Shown one piece after another: positions 7,996 through 16,709 of a stretch of DNA of 64,000 nt. A program made the translations under genes and the position numbers. The notes below the pieces were generated by a model. That model ran no database searches, was not told where the DNA came from, and worked only from the letters and a program-made list of their open reading frames with translations. The stretch is from JAWRCU01 sp033542235. GTDB taxonomy: Bacteria > Pseudomonadota > Alphaproteobacteria > Rhizobiales > Rhizobiaceae. The stretch covers positions 1-64,000 of the forward strand of contig NZ_JAWRCU010000016.1 of NCBI RefSeq assembly GCF_033542235.1, read 5' to 3'. Numbering within the stretch: the first letter of the stretch is position 1; every line of letters begins with the position of its first letter.

Positions 7996-8009
7996 GAAAC
8001 AGAGGGCCT

Positions 8010-8780
8010 ATGCCGCGCTACCGCCTCGACATCGAATATGACGGCAGCCCCTATGCCGGCTGGCAGCGCCAGGCGGGCCATCATTCGGTGCAAGCGGCGT
8101 TGGAGCAGGCGATCGAGAAGTTCTCGCGCGAGGTGGTGACGATCCGCGGCGCCGGCCGGACGGACGCCGGCGTCCACGCTGCCGGCCAGGTCGCACATGT
8201 GGACCTCGAAAGGGATTGGCCGGCGGACACGGTTCGCGATGCCATGAACGCGCACCTGCAGATGGCAGGCGAAGCAGTGAGCGTGCTTGCTGCCTCGTTG
8301 GTTCCGGATGATTTCGACGCGCGCTTCTCGGCAATCGCGCGGCATTATCTCTACCGCATCGTCAATCGCCGCGCCCCGCTCGCGCTGCAGGCGAGAAAAG
8401 CCTGGTGGGTGCCGAAGAGGCTCGACGCGCAAGCGATGCACGCAGCAGCGCAGTTCCTCGTCGGCAAGCACGACTTCACGACATTCCGCTCCATCCAGTG
8501 CCAGGCCAAGAGCCCTGTGAAGACGCTTGACCGCCTCGATGTGACAAGGGACGGCGATGCCATCGAGATCCGCGCTTCCGCCCGGTCCTTCCTCCACAAT
8601 CAGGTTCGCTCGATGGTCGGCTCCCTGAAACGAGTGGGCGAAGGGGGATGGACCGAAGCCGATCTCCGGGGCGCGCTGGAAGCATGCGACCGTGCGGCTT
8701 GCGGCCCGGTCGCGCCGCCCGACGGACTCTACCTCATGAAGGTTGACTATCTCGGCGCGCTTAACCGGCCGGCGGATTGA
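8010..8780 (+). CDS. truA: tRNA pseudouridine(38-40) synthase
   Basis: Converts uridines 38-40 in the anticodon arm of tRNAs to pseudouridine. The 256-residue length is typical. The catalytic aspartate is D52 in G-R-T-D-A-G-V-H-A. The other family landmarks are Y-D-G-x-x-Y-x-G-W-Q-R at the N-terminus and A-R-S-F-L-H-N-Q-V-R-x-M-V-G at about residues 190-203. It follows fmt and the GNAT gene on the same strand. The 3' end overlaps the convergent membrane-protein gene by 20 bases. Confidence 0.97.
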   Translation: MPRYRLDIEYDGSPYAGWQRQAGHHSVQAALEQAIEKFSREVVTIRGAGRTDAGVHAAGQVAHVDLERDWPADTVRDAMNAHLQMAGEAVSVLAASLVPDDFDARFSAIARHYLYRIVNRRAPLALQARKAWWVPKRLDAQAMHAAAQFLVGKHDFTTFRSIQCQAKSPVKTLDRLDVTRDGDAIEIRASARSFLHNQVRSMVGSLKRVGEGGWTEADLRGALEACDRAACGPVAPPDGLYLMKVDYLGALNRPAD

Positions 8781-9369
8781 TCGAGCCCAGCCCAAGCAGG
8801 AGCTGAAGCGCGTAGAGCACCACCAGCGAGACGGCGAACATCGCGCCGAATACTGCCGTTGCGGTGCCCGCGCCCTTGCGTAGCGCGCTGTTGGTCAGCC
8901 GCCAGGTGAGAACCAGCGAGACGATGAACAGGCAGATCGAGATCGCCGAGGCCAGATCGTCGGTGCCGGGGAAGAACATGCGCAGCAGCGTCGGCGGCAG
9001 CATCATCCAGACGATGAGCGCCGATCCCCAATTGCTCGATATGACGTAATGCGCGAGCCGGTCGCCGAGGCCGGCCGAGCGAGCTGCTGCCGCAAAGGCC
9101 GCCAGCGGAATGACCCACGAGCCGATATCGACGGTGGCAAGCCGCAGCATGATCGACAGCCGGTCGCCGAACGGCGCATGGCCGGGCGTCAGCGTGTTGG
9201 CGATAGTCACCCAGCCGGCAATCAGCGCCGGCAGCGCGATCACGATGGCGAAGAAGGAATTCCAGAAACCGTCGGCCGAAATGTCGAGCAGCTTGATGCC
9301 ATCGGGCTTGCCGGTCATCATACGCCATGAACCGACCAGATATTGCTGGACTTCGACCATCTCGGGCAT
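8761..9369 (-). CDS. Hypothetical membrane protein coupled to dapE
   Basis: A 202-residue protein with about five hydrophobic segments (roughly residues 35-60, 72-92, 110-128, 138-158 and 170-192) and no motif that I recognise. The start is taken as the ATG whose A is the last base of the dapE stop (TGATG), which strongly suggests coupled translation with dapE; an upstream in-frame GTG at 9381 is possible. Its 3' end runs 20 bases into the convergent truA gene. A role in lysine/peptidoglycan metabolism is suggested only by the operon. Confidence 0.75.
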   Translation of the reverse strand: MPEMVEVQQYLVGSWRMMTGKPDGIKLLDISADGFWNSFFAIVIALPALIAGWVTIANTLTPGHAPFGDRLSIMLRLATVDIGSWVIPLAAFAAAARSAGLGDRLAHYVISSNWGSALIVWMMLPPTLLRMFFPGTDDLASAISICLFIVSLVLTWRLTNSALRKGAGTATAVFGAMFAVSLVVLYALQLLLGLGSINPPAG

Positions 9370-10556
9370 CAGGCGAACCACTCTTCCAGAAGACGCCCAT
9401 ATATCTGGGTAAGCGTCTCCAGATCGGCCAGCGCCACGCGCTCGTCCACCATGTGCATTGTCTTGCCGACCAGACCGAATTCGACGACCGGGCAGTAGTC
9501 CTTGATGAAACGCGCATCGGAGGTGCCGCCGGATGTCGAGAGCTCCGGGGTTCGCCCGGTAACCTGCTTCACGGCGCGACCGAGCGTCTCGATCAGCTTG
9601 TCGTCACGCGTGAGGAAAATCTGGCTCGGCCGGTCGCGCCAAGCAAGATCGTAGTCGACCGGTTGTTCGCGGCCCTTTCGGTATTTTTCGTCGGCCGCGG
9701 CTCGGTCGAGCCGGTTGTGGATCTCGGCCTGCATGGTTTCGGTCGTCCAGCTGTCGTTGAAGCGGACGTTGAAGGCGAGCGAAGCCCTGGCCGGGATGAC
9801 ATTGGCAGCGCTGTTGCCGACGTCGATCGAGGTGATCTCGATGTTGGACGGCTGGAAGTCCTTCGTGCCTGCGTCGAAGACCGGTACAAGCAGGCCATCC
9901 GCGAGTTGCAGGAGACCGTGGACCGGGTTATCGGCCAGATGCGGATAGGCGGAATGGCCCTGCCGGCCATTGACCGTGACGATGCCGGTGAGCGAGCCGC
10001 GCCGGCCGATCTTGACCATGTCGCCGAGCTTGTCCGGATTGGTCGGCTCCCCCACGATCGCCGCATCCCAGCTTTCGCCCTTGCCTGCCGCCCATTCCAG
10101 CAACTTCGCCGTGCCGTTGATCGCCGGACCTTCCTCGTCGCCGGTGATCAGGAACGAGACCGATCCCTTGAAACTGCCATGCCGCTCGATGTGGCGCGCG
10201 ACGGCAGCGATGAAGCAGGCGATGCCGCCCTTCATGTCGACGGCGCCGCGTCCATACATCTCGCCGCGCGAAACCGCAGCCGAGAAGGGCGGATGCGTCC
10301 ACGCTGCTTCGTCGCCGGCCGGAACCACGTCGGTGTGGCCGGCAAACATCAGATGCGGGCCGTTGCCCGAGCGGCGAGCATAGAGGTTCTCGATATCCGG
10401 CGTGCCCTCTTCGGAGAAGACCGGCCGCTCCACATTGAAGCCGAGCGGCCTCAGCAGCCCTTCGATCAGCGCGAGCGCGCCGCCCTCTGCCGGCGTCACG
10501 GAGGGACAACGGATCAGGGCGGCCAGGTTCTCGACAGGATCGGTAGGCATTGTCAT
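9369..10556 (-). CDS. dapE: Succinyl-diaminopimelate desuccinylase
   Basis: Zinc metallopeptidase-fold enzyme of the succinylase route to lysine and meso-diaminopimelate. The 395 residues are close to the family norm. Metal-binding and catalytic residues are visible: H74 and D76 in A-G-H-T-D-V-V-P, D107 in G-R-G-A-V-D-M-K-G-G, and the E141-E142 pair in T-G-D-E-E-G-P. The dimerisation domain starts at about G187-R-R-G-S. It shares one base with the following membrane-protein gene. dapD, the preceding enzyme of the same route, lies 1.6 kb away on the same strand. Confidence 0.97.
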   Translation of the reverse strand: MTMPTDPVENLAALIRCPSVTPAEGGALALIEGLLRPLGFNVERPVFSEEGTPDIENLYARRSGNGPHLMFAGHTDVVPAGDEAAWTHPPFSAAVSRGEMYGRGAVDMKGGIACFIAAVARHIERHGSFKGSVSFLITGDEEGPAINGTAKLLEWAAGKGESWDAAIVGEPTNPDKLGDMVKIGRRGSLTGIVTVNGRQGHSAYPHLADNPVHGLLQLADGLLVPVFDAGTKDFQPSNIEITSIDVGNSAANVIPARASLAFNVRFNDSWTTETMQAEIHNRLDRAAADEKYRKGREQPVDYDLAWRDRPSQIFLTRDDKLIETLGRAVKQVTGRTPELSTSGGTSDARFIKDYCPVVEFGLVGKTMHMVDERVALADLETLTQIYGRLLEEWFA

Positions 10557-10709
10557 GGCGGCGAGGGATAGTCGAAACAGATTAACCTGTCACGCAAGGC
10601 TTGCTGGACCAGGGAGCGCGTCGCGTCCGGTGAAGGGCCTGCTCGACATCACCGTTGACGGTTGCTTCGTGGGGTAGCCATTCTGCAGAGCGGCGGCTTG
10701 GAGGGCGGA

Positions 10710-11741
10710 ATGCTCGATCGGACAACTCGAATTGCCGTTGCCGGCGCGGGTAGCATCGGCTGCCATGCCGGCGGCTGCCTGGCGCTGGCGGGCCGCCGCG
10801 TCACGCTGCTCGCCCGACAGCCTCTGGCAGAGGCGATCGGCAGGGATGGCCTGACGATCGTCGATCTCGACGGAAGCGAGCGCAAGCTTGCGCCGTCGGC
10901 GATCGACGCGGCCGTCGATCCGGCCGTGGCGTTCAATGACGCGGGTCTGGTCCTGGTGACGGTGAAGAGCGGCGATACGGCCGAGATGGCAGGGCTCATC
11001 GCCCGCCACGCACGCCCGGATGCGACAGTGGTAAGCCTGCAGAACGGGGCAGCAAACGCGGCGCGGCTCAGGCAGCATTTGCCGGCAACCCAGCGCGTGG
11101 TCGCCGGCATGGTGTCGTTCAACGTCATTCAGGACCGCTCGGCCGACGGTGCGCCGGTCTTTCGTCGCACGACCGGCGGCGAGGTGCTTGTCGAAGCCGG
11201 CGTACCGGGCCTCGTCGAGCTCCTGAATGTCGACGGCCTTCCTGTCGAATCCGCTGCAGATATGACGGCCGTCCTTTGGGGCAAGCTGATCCTCAACCTC
11301 ACCAACGCAATCAACGCCCTGTCCGGACTGCCGCTCGTCGAATATCTCTCCGATCGGCGGTGGCGGCTGGTCCTTGCTGCCCAGATCGAGGAGGCGCTTG
11401 CAGCAATGCGCGCGGCCGGCATCAATCCCGCCAAGGTCGGCGCTCTGCGGCCAGCTTTTTTGCCCTACCTGCTGCGCCTGCCGGATTTCCTCTTTCGTAT
11501 CATCGCCCGGCGCATGCTGACCGTGGACCCGAAGGCGAAACCGTCCACACTGCAGGATCTCGAACGCGGCCGAAAGACGGAAACGGACGAGTTCCAGGGC
11601 GCGATCGTGCGACTTTCCGAGCAAGTAGGGACGGCAGCGCCGCTATCGCGGCTTGTTCTTCGCCGCATCCGGGCGGCGGAACAAGCCGGTAAGGGGTCAC
11701 CGCGGCTCGCGCCCGACGACTTCAAGCTGCCAGCAAGCTGA
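10710..11741 (+). CDS. Ketopantoate reductase (PanE/ApbA) family protein
   Basis: A 343-residue NADPH-dependent reductase. The N-terminal Rossmann motif is I-A-V-A-G-A-G-S-I-G (about residues 7-16), and the family segment K-S-G-D-T-A-E then V-S-L-Q-N-G-A-A-N follows. In the C-terminal helical domain, W-G-K-L-I-L-N-L-T-N-A-I-N-A-L carries the conserved lysine and asparagine, and E-T-D-E-F-Q-G-A-I-V ends the signature. ATG 10710 is preferred because GGAGGG is at 10700-10705; an upstream GTG/TTG would add 16 residues of unlikely sequence. Whether it makes pantoate for coenzyme A or acts on another 2-keto acid cannot be told from sequence alone. Confidence 0.85.
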   Translation: MLDRTTRIAVAGAGSIGCHAGGCLALAGRRVTLLARQPLAEAIGRDGLTIVDLDGSERKLAPSAIDAAVDPAVAFNDAGLVLVTVKSGDTAEMAGLIARHARPDATVVSLQNGAANAARLRQHLPATQRVVAGMVSFNVIQDRSADGAPVFRRTTGGEVLVEAGVPGLVELLNVDGLPVESAADMTAVLWGKLILNLTNAINALSGLPLVEYLSDRRWRLVLAAQIEEALAAMRAAGINPAKVGALRPAFLPYLLRLPDFLFRIIARRMLTVDPKAKPSTLQDLERGRKTETDEFQGAIVRLSEQVGTAAPLSRLVLRRIRAAEQAGKGSPRLAPDDFKLPAS

Positions 11742-11805
11742 CCGCGTTCGGCGTGTCATTCGCCTTGCTACCTCAAGCGAATTGCACAACAGTCTAGCTG
11801 CCCAG

Positions 11806-12171
11806 TCAGGCGGGTGCATTGGTTCTGGTTCCGTATTTGTTGGGTCCGGGGTCGCCTTTCACGAAGGGCAGTACGAAAAAGATCGTGAAGTCGACGATGA
11901 TTGTGATCAGTGCCCAGGGCGCCGGCTTGCCGAAATCATGCAGCCGCTTCCCGGTCAACGCGATGTTCGACCACATTGAAATGAATACGGCTGCCAGGAA
12001 TGCACCCGCCCAGTCAGCCTGCTCCGCACTATCTTGCGGCGAGAGAGCAAGTCGGTAGAGCAGGAATCCTCGAACGACCAGGAGCAGCAGCCCGGCGAGA
12101 AAATAGACGCCCGGGCTGATGCGGCCTTTCAGGCTGAAGAAAAGCCAAAAGAGCTGATTCTTTTCAGGCAA
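11806..12171 (-). CDS. DUF805 membrane protein
   Basis: A 121-residue protein with about three or four membrane segments and the DUF805 hallmarks F-S-x-K-G-R-I-S near the N-terminus and K-R-L-H-D-F-G-K-P in the centre, ending D-P-G-P-N-K-Y-G. The start appears to be TTG 12171, four bases after the dapD stop, because no ATG fits and the domain begins immediately; translation may depend on coupling with dapD. Family function is unknown. Confidence 0.85.
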   Translation of the reverse strand: MPEKNQLFWLFFSLKGRISPGVYFLAGLLLLVVRGFLLYRLALSPQDSAEQADWAGAFLAAVFISMWSNIALTGKRLHDFGKPAPWALITIIVDFTIFFVLPFVKGDPGPNKYGTRTNAPA

Positions 12172-12175
12172 ACGA

Positions 12176-13030
12176 TCAATCTCTGAGGAGTTCGTTGATC
12201 GAGGTCTTCGAGCGCGTTTTCTCGTCGACGCGTTTCACGATCACGGCGCAGTAGAGGCTCGGGCCGGGCTCGCCGTTGGGGAGCGGCTTACCCGGAAGCG
12301 TCCCGGCAACGACCACCGAATTGGCCGGCACCTCGCCGTAGAAAACCTCGCCGGTCGTGCGGTCGACGATCTTCGTCGACTTGCCGATGAATACGCCCAT
12401 GCCGAGCACCGCGCCTTCGCGCACGATACAGCCCTCGACCACCTCCGAGCGCGCACCGATGAAGCAATTGTCCTCGATGATGGTCGGTCCGGCCTGCAGC
12501 GGTTCGAGCACGCCGCCGATGCCCACGCCGCCCGACAGATGTACGTTCTTGCCGATCTGCGCGCAGGAGCCGACCGTCGCCCAGGTGTCGACCATCGTGC
12601 CTTTATCGACATAGGCTCCGAGATTGACGAAGGAAGGCATCAGCACGACGCCCGGCGCGACATAGGCCGAACGGCGCACGATCGCCGAAGGTACCGCACG
12701 GAAGCCGGCCTTCTCGAAATCGACGGCACCCCAGCCGGAGAATTTCGAAGGAACCTTGTCCCACCACACCGCGTCACCGGGCCCGCCCTTGATGATCTCC
12801 ATGGGGTTGAGGCGGAATGAGAGCAGCACGGCCTTTTTGAGCCACTGATTGACCGTCCATTGTCCGTCGTTCTGCCGTTCCGCAACGCGCGCCTGTCCGC
12901 GGTCGAGCAGGTCGAGAGCGGTCTCGATCGCTTCACGGACCTCGCCACGCGTTGCGGTCGTGATCCCGTCCCGTTCCTCGAAGGCCCTCTCAATTGTCGC
13001 TTCGAGGCTCGAAAGATCGGCTTTCGTCAT
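12176..13030 (-). CDS. dapD: 2,3,4,5-tetrahydropyridine-2,6-dicarboxylate N-succinyltransferase
   Basis: Succinyl-CoA-dependent acyltransferase that commits tetrahydrodipicolinate to the succinylase branch of lysine synthesis. The 284 residues are normal. The N-terminal helical domain is followed, from about residue 105, by a left-handed beta-helix built from hexapeptide repeats (for example V-A-P-G-V-V-L-M, N-L-G-A-Y-V-D-K, I-G-K-N-V-H-L-S-G-G-V-G-I-G-G-V). F-I-G-A-R-S-E-V-V-E-G is typical of DapD. GGAG precedes the ATG. It forms a unit with the DUF805 gene downstream. Confidence 0.97.
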   Translation of the reverse strand: MTKADLSSLEATIERAFEERDGITTATRGEVREAIETALDLLDRGQARVAERQNDGQWTVNQWLKKAVLLSFRLNPMEIIKGGPGDAVWWDKVPSKFSGWGAVDFEKAGFRAVPSAIVRRSAYVAPGVVLMPSFVNLGAYVDKGTMVDTWATVGSCAQIGKNVHLSGGVGIGGVLEPLQAGPTIIEDNCFIGARSEVVEGCIVREGAVLGMGVFIGKSTKIVDRTTGEVFYGEVPANSVVVAGTLPGKPLPNGEPGPSLYCAVIVKRVDEKTRSKTSINELLRD

Positions 13031-13177
13031 TGAGAATACTCCGCTACACGCGCTGTTAAGGGCAGAAGCCTAGGCTTCGGTCGAGAAATCAGGCGCTGTT
13101 GCTCTAGGCGAACCATCACCGAGGGTCAATTGCGCCAACGTCATGGGACGGCGCGCAGGCGCGCGCCGGGGATAAAT

Positions 13178-14017
13178 ATGAATCCGATGGAAAAAGCGGG
13201 GTGGACCCCGCTGCCTCATTCGGACGAGGATCTCGAGCACATCAAGCGCGTGCCGGATACGCCGCAGACGCGCGCTGCGACCTATCGGCTCGCATGGGAT
13301 GACCCCGACTTCATGACGCGGCGCGAGCTGCGTCCGGTCCGGCTGCAGCTCGAGCTGCTGAAGCCCGAGATGACCCTCGCCGAACGCGGCATTGAGTCCA
13401 CCGTCGTCATCTTCGGCGGTTCACGCATCCCTGAGCCCGGCGGCAAGGCCTGGGCGGCCAAGAACGAAGCGCAGAAGTGCAACCTCGAGGCGAACAGCCG
13501 CTACTACGAAGAGGCGCGCAAATTCGCCCGATTGTGCTCGCAGCATTCGGCTCGATCCGACTTCCGCGAATTCGTCGTTGTCACGGGCGGCGGCCCCGGC
13601 GTGATGGAGGCCGGGAATCGCGGTGCGCACGATGTCGGCGCGCCGACCATCGGCCTCAATATCGTGCTGCCGCATGAGCAGGCGCCGAACGCTTACGTGA
13701 CCCCGGATCTCTGCTTCAATTTTCACTATTTCGCGATCCGCAAGATGCATTTCGTCATGCGCGCGAAGGCGATGGCCGTCTTTCCAGGCGGCTTCGGTAC
13801 ATTGGACGAATTCTTCGAGACGCTGACCCTGATTCAGACCGGCCGCATGGAGCGCGTCCCAATCATCTTGTTCGGCAGCGACTTCTGGTCGCGTGCGATG
13901 GACCTCGACTTCCTCGCCGAGCAGGGGACGATCAGCCCGGGCGATCAGGACATCATCGATCTCGTCGATACCGCCGATGAGGCATGGGCCATCATCTCCC
14001 GCTTCTACGGTCTCTGA
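13178..14017 (+). CDS. LOG-family (TIGR00730) Rossmann-fold protein
   Basis: A 279-residue protein of the lysine-decarboxylase-like/LOG family. The nucleotide-binding motifs are G-G-G-P-G-V-M-E-A-G-N-R-G-A (about residues 130-143) and P-G-G-F-G-T-L-D-E-F-F-E (about 206-217), the latter containing the P-G-G-x-G-T-x-x-E active-site pattern. Proteins with this motif are usually nucleoside-5'-monophosphate phosphoribohydrolases (cytokinin-activating LOG type, PpnN in E. coli), not decarboxylases. ATG 13178 is chosen; an upstream in-frame start at 13130 would add a basic, unlikely extension. It is divergent from dapD. Confidence 0.85.
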   Translation: MNPMEKAGWTPLPHSDEDLEHIKRVPDTPQTRAATYRLAWDDPDFMTRRELRPVRLQLELLKPEMTLAERGIESTVVIFGGSRIPEPGGKAWAAKNEAQKCNLEANSRYYEEARKFARLCSQHSARSDFREFVVVTGGGPGVMEAGNRGAHDVGAPTIGLNIVLPHEQAPNAYVTPDLCFNFHYFAIRKMHFVMRAKAMAVFPGGFGTLDEFFETLTLIQTGRMERVPIILFGSDFWSRAMDLDFLAEQGTISPGDQDIIDLVDTADEAWAIISRFYGL

Positions 14018-14088
14018 CGTTTCGCCACATGGTAGAAAAGGCCGCGAGTCGATAAAGCAAGCTTCTCGAAAGACAGTCAGGTCGAACC

Positions 14089-14580
14089 ATGCGAAAGCTG
14101 CTGACCGCTTCCCTGCTAGCCTTGTTCACGCTGGTCTTACCGGCAGCCGTCGCGCCGATCTCAAGTGCTGTGTCGGCATCCGAGCAGGCATCCGCTCCAG
14201 TTATCGCGGGCGATCTCACGATCACTGCCTACCGTGCAAAGGCCATGCTGCCCGGCCAGCCGACAGGGGGCGCTTTTCTCACAATCGCCAACAATGGATC
14301 GTCGGCGGATCGACTGCTGTCCGTCACCTCGCCAAGCGCGGGGATGGTCGAGATCCACACGATGGAAGTAGTCAACAACGTGATGACCATGCGGCCGGTG
14401 AATGGTGGACTGGAGATACCGGCCGGCGCGACTGTCGAGCTGAAGCCGGGCGGCACGCATCTGATGTTCATGCAGGTGAAGGAGCCCTTCAAGAAGGGCG
14501 GCGAGGTCCCAGTCACGCTCGAATTCGAGAAGGCCGGCAAGGTCGAGATCGTTTTCCCGGTTGTCGGTCTCGGCGGCTAG
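14089..14580 (+). CDS. Periplasmic copper chaperone, PCuAC family
   Basis: A 163-residue exported protein with a signal peptide of about 30 residues. The copper site H-x-M ... M-x-M ... H-x-x-x-M is visible: E-I-H-T-M-E, V-M-T-M-R-P, then G-G-T-H-L-M-F-M. PCuAC proteins deliver Cu(I) to the CuA centre of cytochrome c oxidase, often with a Sco partner. No Sco or oxidase gene lies beside it, so it is a solitary copy. It is convergent with the ABC transporter ATPase gene. Confidence 0.88.
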   Translation: MRKLLTASLLALFTLVLPAAVAPISSAVSASEQASAPVIAGDLTITAYRAKAMLPGQPTGGAFLTIANNGSSADRLLSVTSPSAGMVEIHTMEVVNNVMTMRPVNGGLEIPAGATVELKPGGTHLMFMQVKEPFKKGGEVPVTLEFEKAGKVEIVFPVVGLGG

Positions 14581-14600
14581 CCCATCGGACGACAGGATCA

Positions 14601-15653
14601 TCAATTGCTGTCAACCGTGGTGCGGGAATGGCGCGCCAAAGCCTTGATGACCTGCTTTGCAGTGATCCTTCCGATCTGGCTTCCCCCTTCATCAGTGACT
14701 CCCACCCAATCATATTGTGCAAAGAGCGGCAAGACATCTTCGCACCGGGCGTCGGCAGAGACGGAATAGGCACACGGTTCACTATTGCCCCTTTCCATGA
14801 TGGCGCGAACATGGATTGCGCGCGCCTTGTTCACGTCGCGGACGAACTCCTCGATATGTTCATTGGCGGGCTTGAGCACGATGTCTTCAGGCTTGCCGAC
14901 CTGCTGCACGGCGCCGTCCTTCAAAACGGCAATGCGGTCGCCGATCTTGAGCGCCTCGTCGAAATCATGTGTGATGAACAGGATCGTCTTGTTCAGCGCT
15001 TTTTGAAGGTTGATCAGTTCGTCCTGCATGCCGGACCGGATCAGAGGATCGAGCGCAGAAAATGCTTCGTCCATGAGGATGATGTCGGTGTTCATGGCAA
15101 GCGCCCGGGCCAGGCCGACGCGCTGTTGCTGTCCGCCCGAAAGCTGACGCGGTCTGGCATCCCGATAGCCGGACAGACCCACCGTCTCGATCCACTTCTC
15201 CGCTTCCTTGAGCCGCACCTTCCGGTCGACGCCGCGCACCTGCAAACCGTAGGCGACATTGTCGATTACAGATCGGTGGGGCAGAAGTCCGAACTTCTGG
15301 AACACCATTGTAACGGTACTGCGCCGGAAGTGTCTGAGCGCCTCGTGGCTCATCTTGAGAACCTGGGTGCCATTGACAAGGATCTCGCCGGCCGTTGGCT
15401 CTATAAGGCGGTTCACGTGCCGGATGAGCGTCGACTTGCCTGATCCGGATAGCCCCATCACAACGAAGATCTGACCCTTTGCGATATCAAGTGACACATC
15501 GTCCAGTCCAATGACATGGCCGGTGGCGGTCTGCACCTCGGTCTTCGATTTACCTTCCCGCAGAAGCTTCATCGCGCCTTCCGGATTGCCACCAAATATC
15601 TTGGTGACGCCCCTGATCTGAATGGCGAGATCCATGTCGGTGCCGCGGCTCAT
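14601..15653 (-). CDS. Quaternary-amine ABC transporter ATP-binding protein (ProV/ChoV-like)
   Basis: A 350-residue ATPase that powers uptake of a compatible solute such as glycine betaine, choline or proline betaine. Walker A is G-L-S-G-S-G-K-S-T, the signature is L-S-G-G-Q-Q-Q-R, and Walker B is I-I-L-M-D-E-A-F with S-A-L-D. The long N-terminal insertion (G-A-M-K-L-L-R-E-G-K-S) and the C-terminal region with remnants of CBS domains are typical of the OpuA/ProV branch. The start overlaps the permease stop by four bases (ATGA), so the two are cotranslated. Confidence 0.9.
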   Translation of the reverse strand: MSRGTDMDLAIQIRGVTKIFGGNPEGAMKLLREGKSKTEVQTATGHVIGLDDVSLDIAKGQIFVVMGLSGSGKSTLIRHVNRLIEPTAGEILVNGTQVLKMSHEALRHFRRSTVTMVFQKFGLLPHRSVIDNVAYGLQVRGVDRKVRLKEAEKWIETVGLSGYRDARPRQLSGGQQQRVGLARALAMNTDIILMDEAFSALDPLIRSGMQDELINLQKALNKTILFITHDFDEALKIGDRIAVLKDGAVQQVGKPEDIVLKPANEHIEEFVRDVNKARAIHVRAIMERGNSEPCAYSVSADARCEDVLPLFAQYDWVGVTDEGGSQIGRITAKQVIKALARHSRTTVDSN

Positions 15654-16522
15654 GCGCGCCCCTCCGACACGCCGATGCGGGCCTGGAGCTGCCGGCCGAA
15701 TGCTTGGGTGACGCGGTCGAATATGACGGCAAGGGCGACGATGCCGAGGCCGGCGAAAAGCCCGCGGCTGATCTCAAGCCGCCCGATCCCCTGCAGCACC
15801 TGATAGCCAAGCCCGCCCGCCCCGATCATCGAGGCGATCACGACCATGGCGAGCGCCATCATCGTGGTCTGGTTTATCCCGGCAAGGATCGTCGGGAGGG
15901 CCAGCGGGATCTGCACGCCGAACAGACGCTGCATTGGCGTCGTGCCGAACGCACGGCTTGCCTCCATCACGGAGGTGTCCACCGAACGCAGGCCTAGGTC
16001 CGTGAGACGAGCAAGCGGCGGAGCTGCATAGACGATGGTCGCAATCAAGGCCGGAATCTTGCCAGGCCCGAATATCATCACGGTGGGGATGAGATAGACG
16101 AAGCTCGGCAAGGTCTGCATCAGGTCGAGGATCGGCGTGACGATCTGCCGGGTAATCGACGAGCGCGACATCCAGACGCCGACGGGGATCGAGATGATGA
16201 TGGTGCTGATAGTGGCGGCAAGCATCAAGGCTGTCGTTGTCATGGCGTCGTGCCACAGATCCATGATGCCGAGAAATATCAGGGCCACGAACACCACGAG
16301 GGGAAGCTGCCAGCGGCGAGTCGCCAGCCATGCGACGCCTACGAGTATGATGACGATCACCCACCACGGCGTGATCAGTAGCAGTTTCTCGATCGCATTG
16401 AGAAGAAGGAGAAGCGGTCGGGCTGCAGCCTCGAAGCTATCGCCCCAATTACCCACGACCCAGTTCAGGCCGTCATCGACGGCACGCCGCCAAGGATTGG
16501 TGTTGACAAAATCAGGGAACAT
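15650..16522 (-). CDS. Quaternary-amine ABC transporter permease (ProW/ChoW-like)
   Basis: A 290-residue inner-membrane permease of the BPD_transp_1 class. About six membrane helices follow an N-terminal soluble segment of about 40 residues. The cytosolic coupling loop E-A-S-R-A-F-G-T-T-P-M-Q-R-L-F-G-V-Q-I-P-L-A (EAA motif) is at about residues 185-207. P-V-G-V-W-M-S-R near the first core helix and Q-T-L-P-S-F-V-Y-L-I-P are ProW hallmarks. It is expressed after the binding protein gene and before the ATPase gene. Confidence 0.9.
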   Translation of the reverse strand: MFPDFVNTNPWRRAVDDGLNWVVGNWGDSFEAAARPLLLLLNAIEKLLLITPWWVIVIILVGVAWLATRRWQLPLVVFVALIFLGIMDLWHDAMTTTALMLAATISTIIISIPVGVWMSRSSITRQIVTPILDLMQTLPSFVYLIPTVMIFGPGKIPALIATIVYAAPPLARLTDLGLRSVDTSVMEASRAFGTTPMQRLFGVQIPLALPTILAGINQTTMMALAMVVIASMIGAGGLGYQVLQGIGRLEISRGLFAGLGIVALAVIFDRVTQAFGRQLQARIGVSEGRA

Positions 16523-16667
16523 TTAGCTCTATCTATAATGATTGCTCAATGAGCACGTCTCGCACATGGTGCTGAACACGCGCACATTCTCCGATGCTGA
16601 AGGCAGCACTGGTCCGGGATTGCTTGATTTTTCGGGGACGCCCTAAGACACCGATGGTTCTCTTGCG

Positions 16668-16691
16668 AGATGCGCCCGGCCGGGCGCATCT
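16668..16691. terminator. Strong hairpin between binding-protein and permease genes
   Basis: A perfect 24-base palindrome, AGATGCGCCCGG-CCGGGCGCATCT, lies in the 187-base gap. It forms a 10-base GC-rich stem with a GGCC loop. On the + strand it is followed by TTTT, but the operon is transcribed on the - strand, where the base run before the hairpin is AAAA. The likely role is to protect or attenuate the binding-protein mRNA so that it is made in excess over the permease, as is common in ABC operons. Confidence 0.6.
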
Positions 16692-16709
16692 TTTGCAGTA
16701 ACAAGGAGT

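Noticed and set aside
9327..10571. A 414-codon + strand frame opposite dapE
   Set aside because: The dapE protein on the - strand has all its active-site residues; the + frame is its shadow.
13893..15443. A 516-codon + strand frame across the LOG gene end, the copper chaperone and the ABC ATPase gene
   Set aside because: It overlaps three real genes in other frames and has no recognisable domain.
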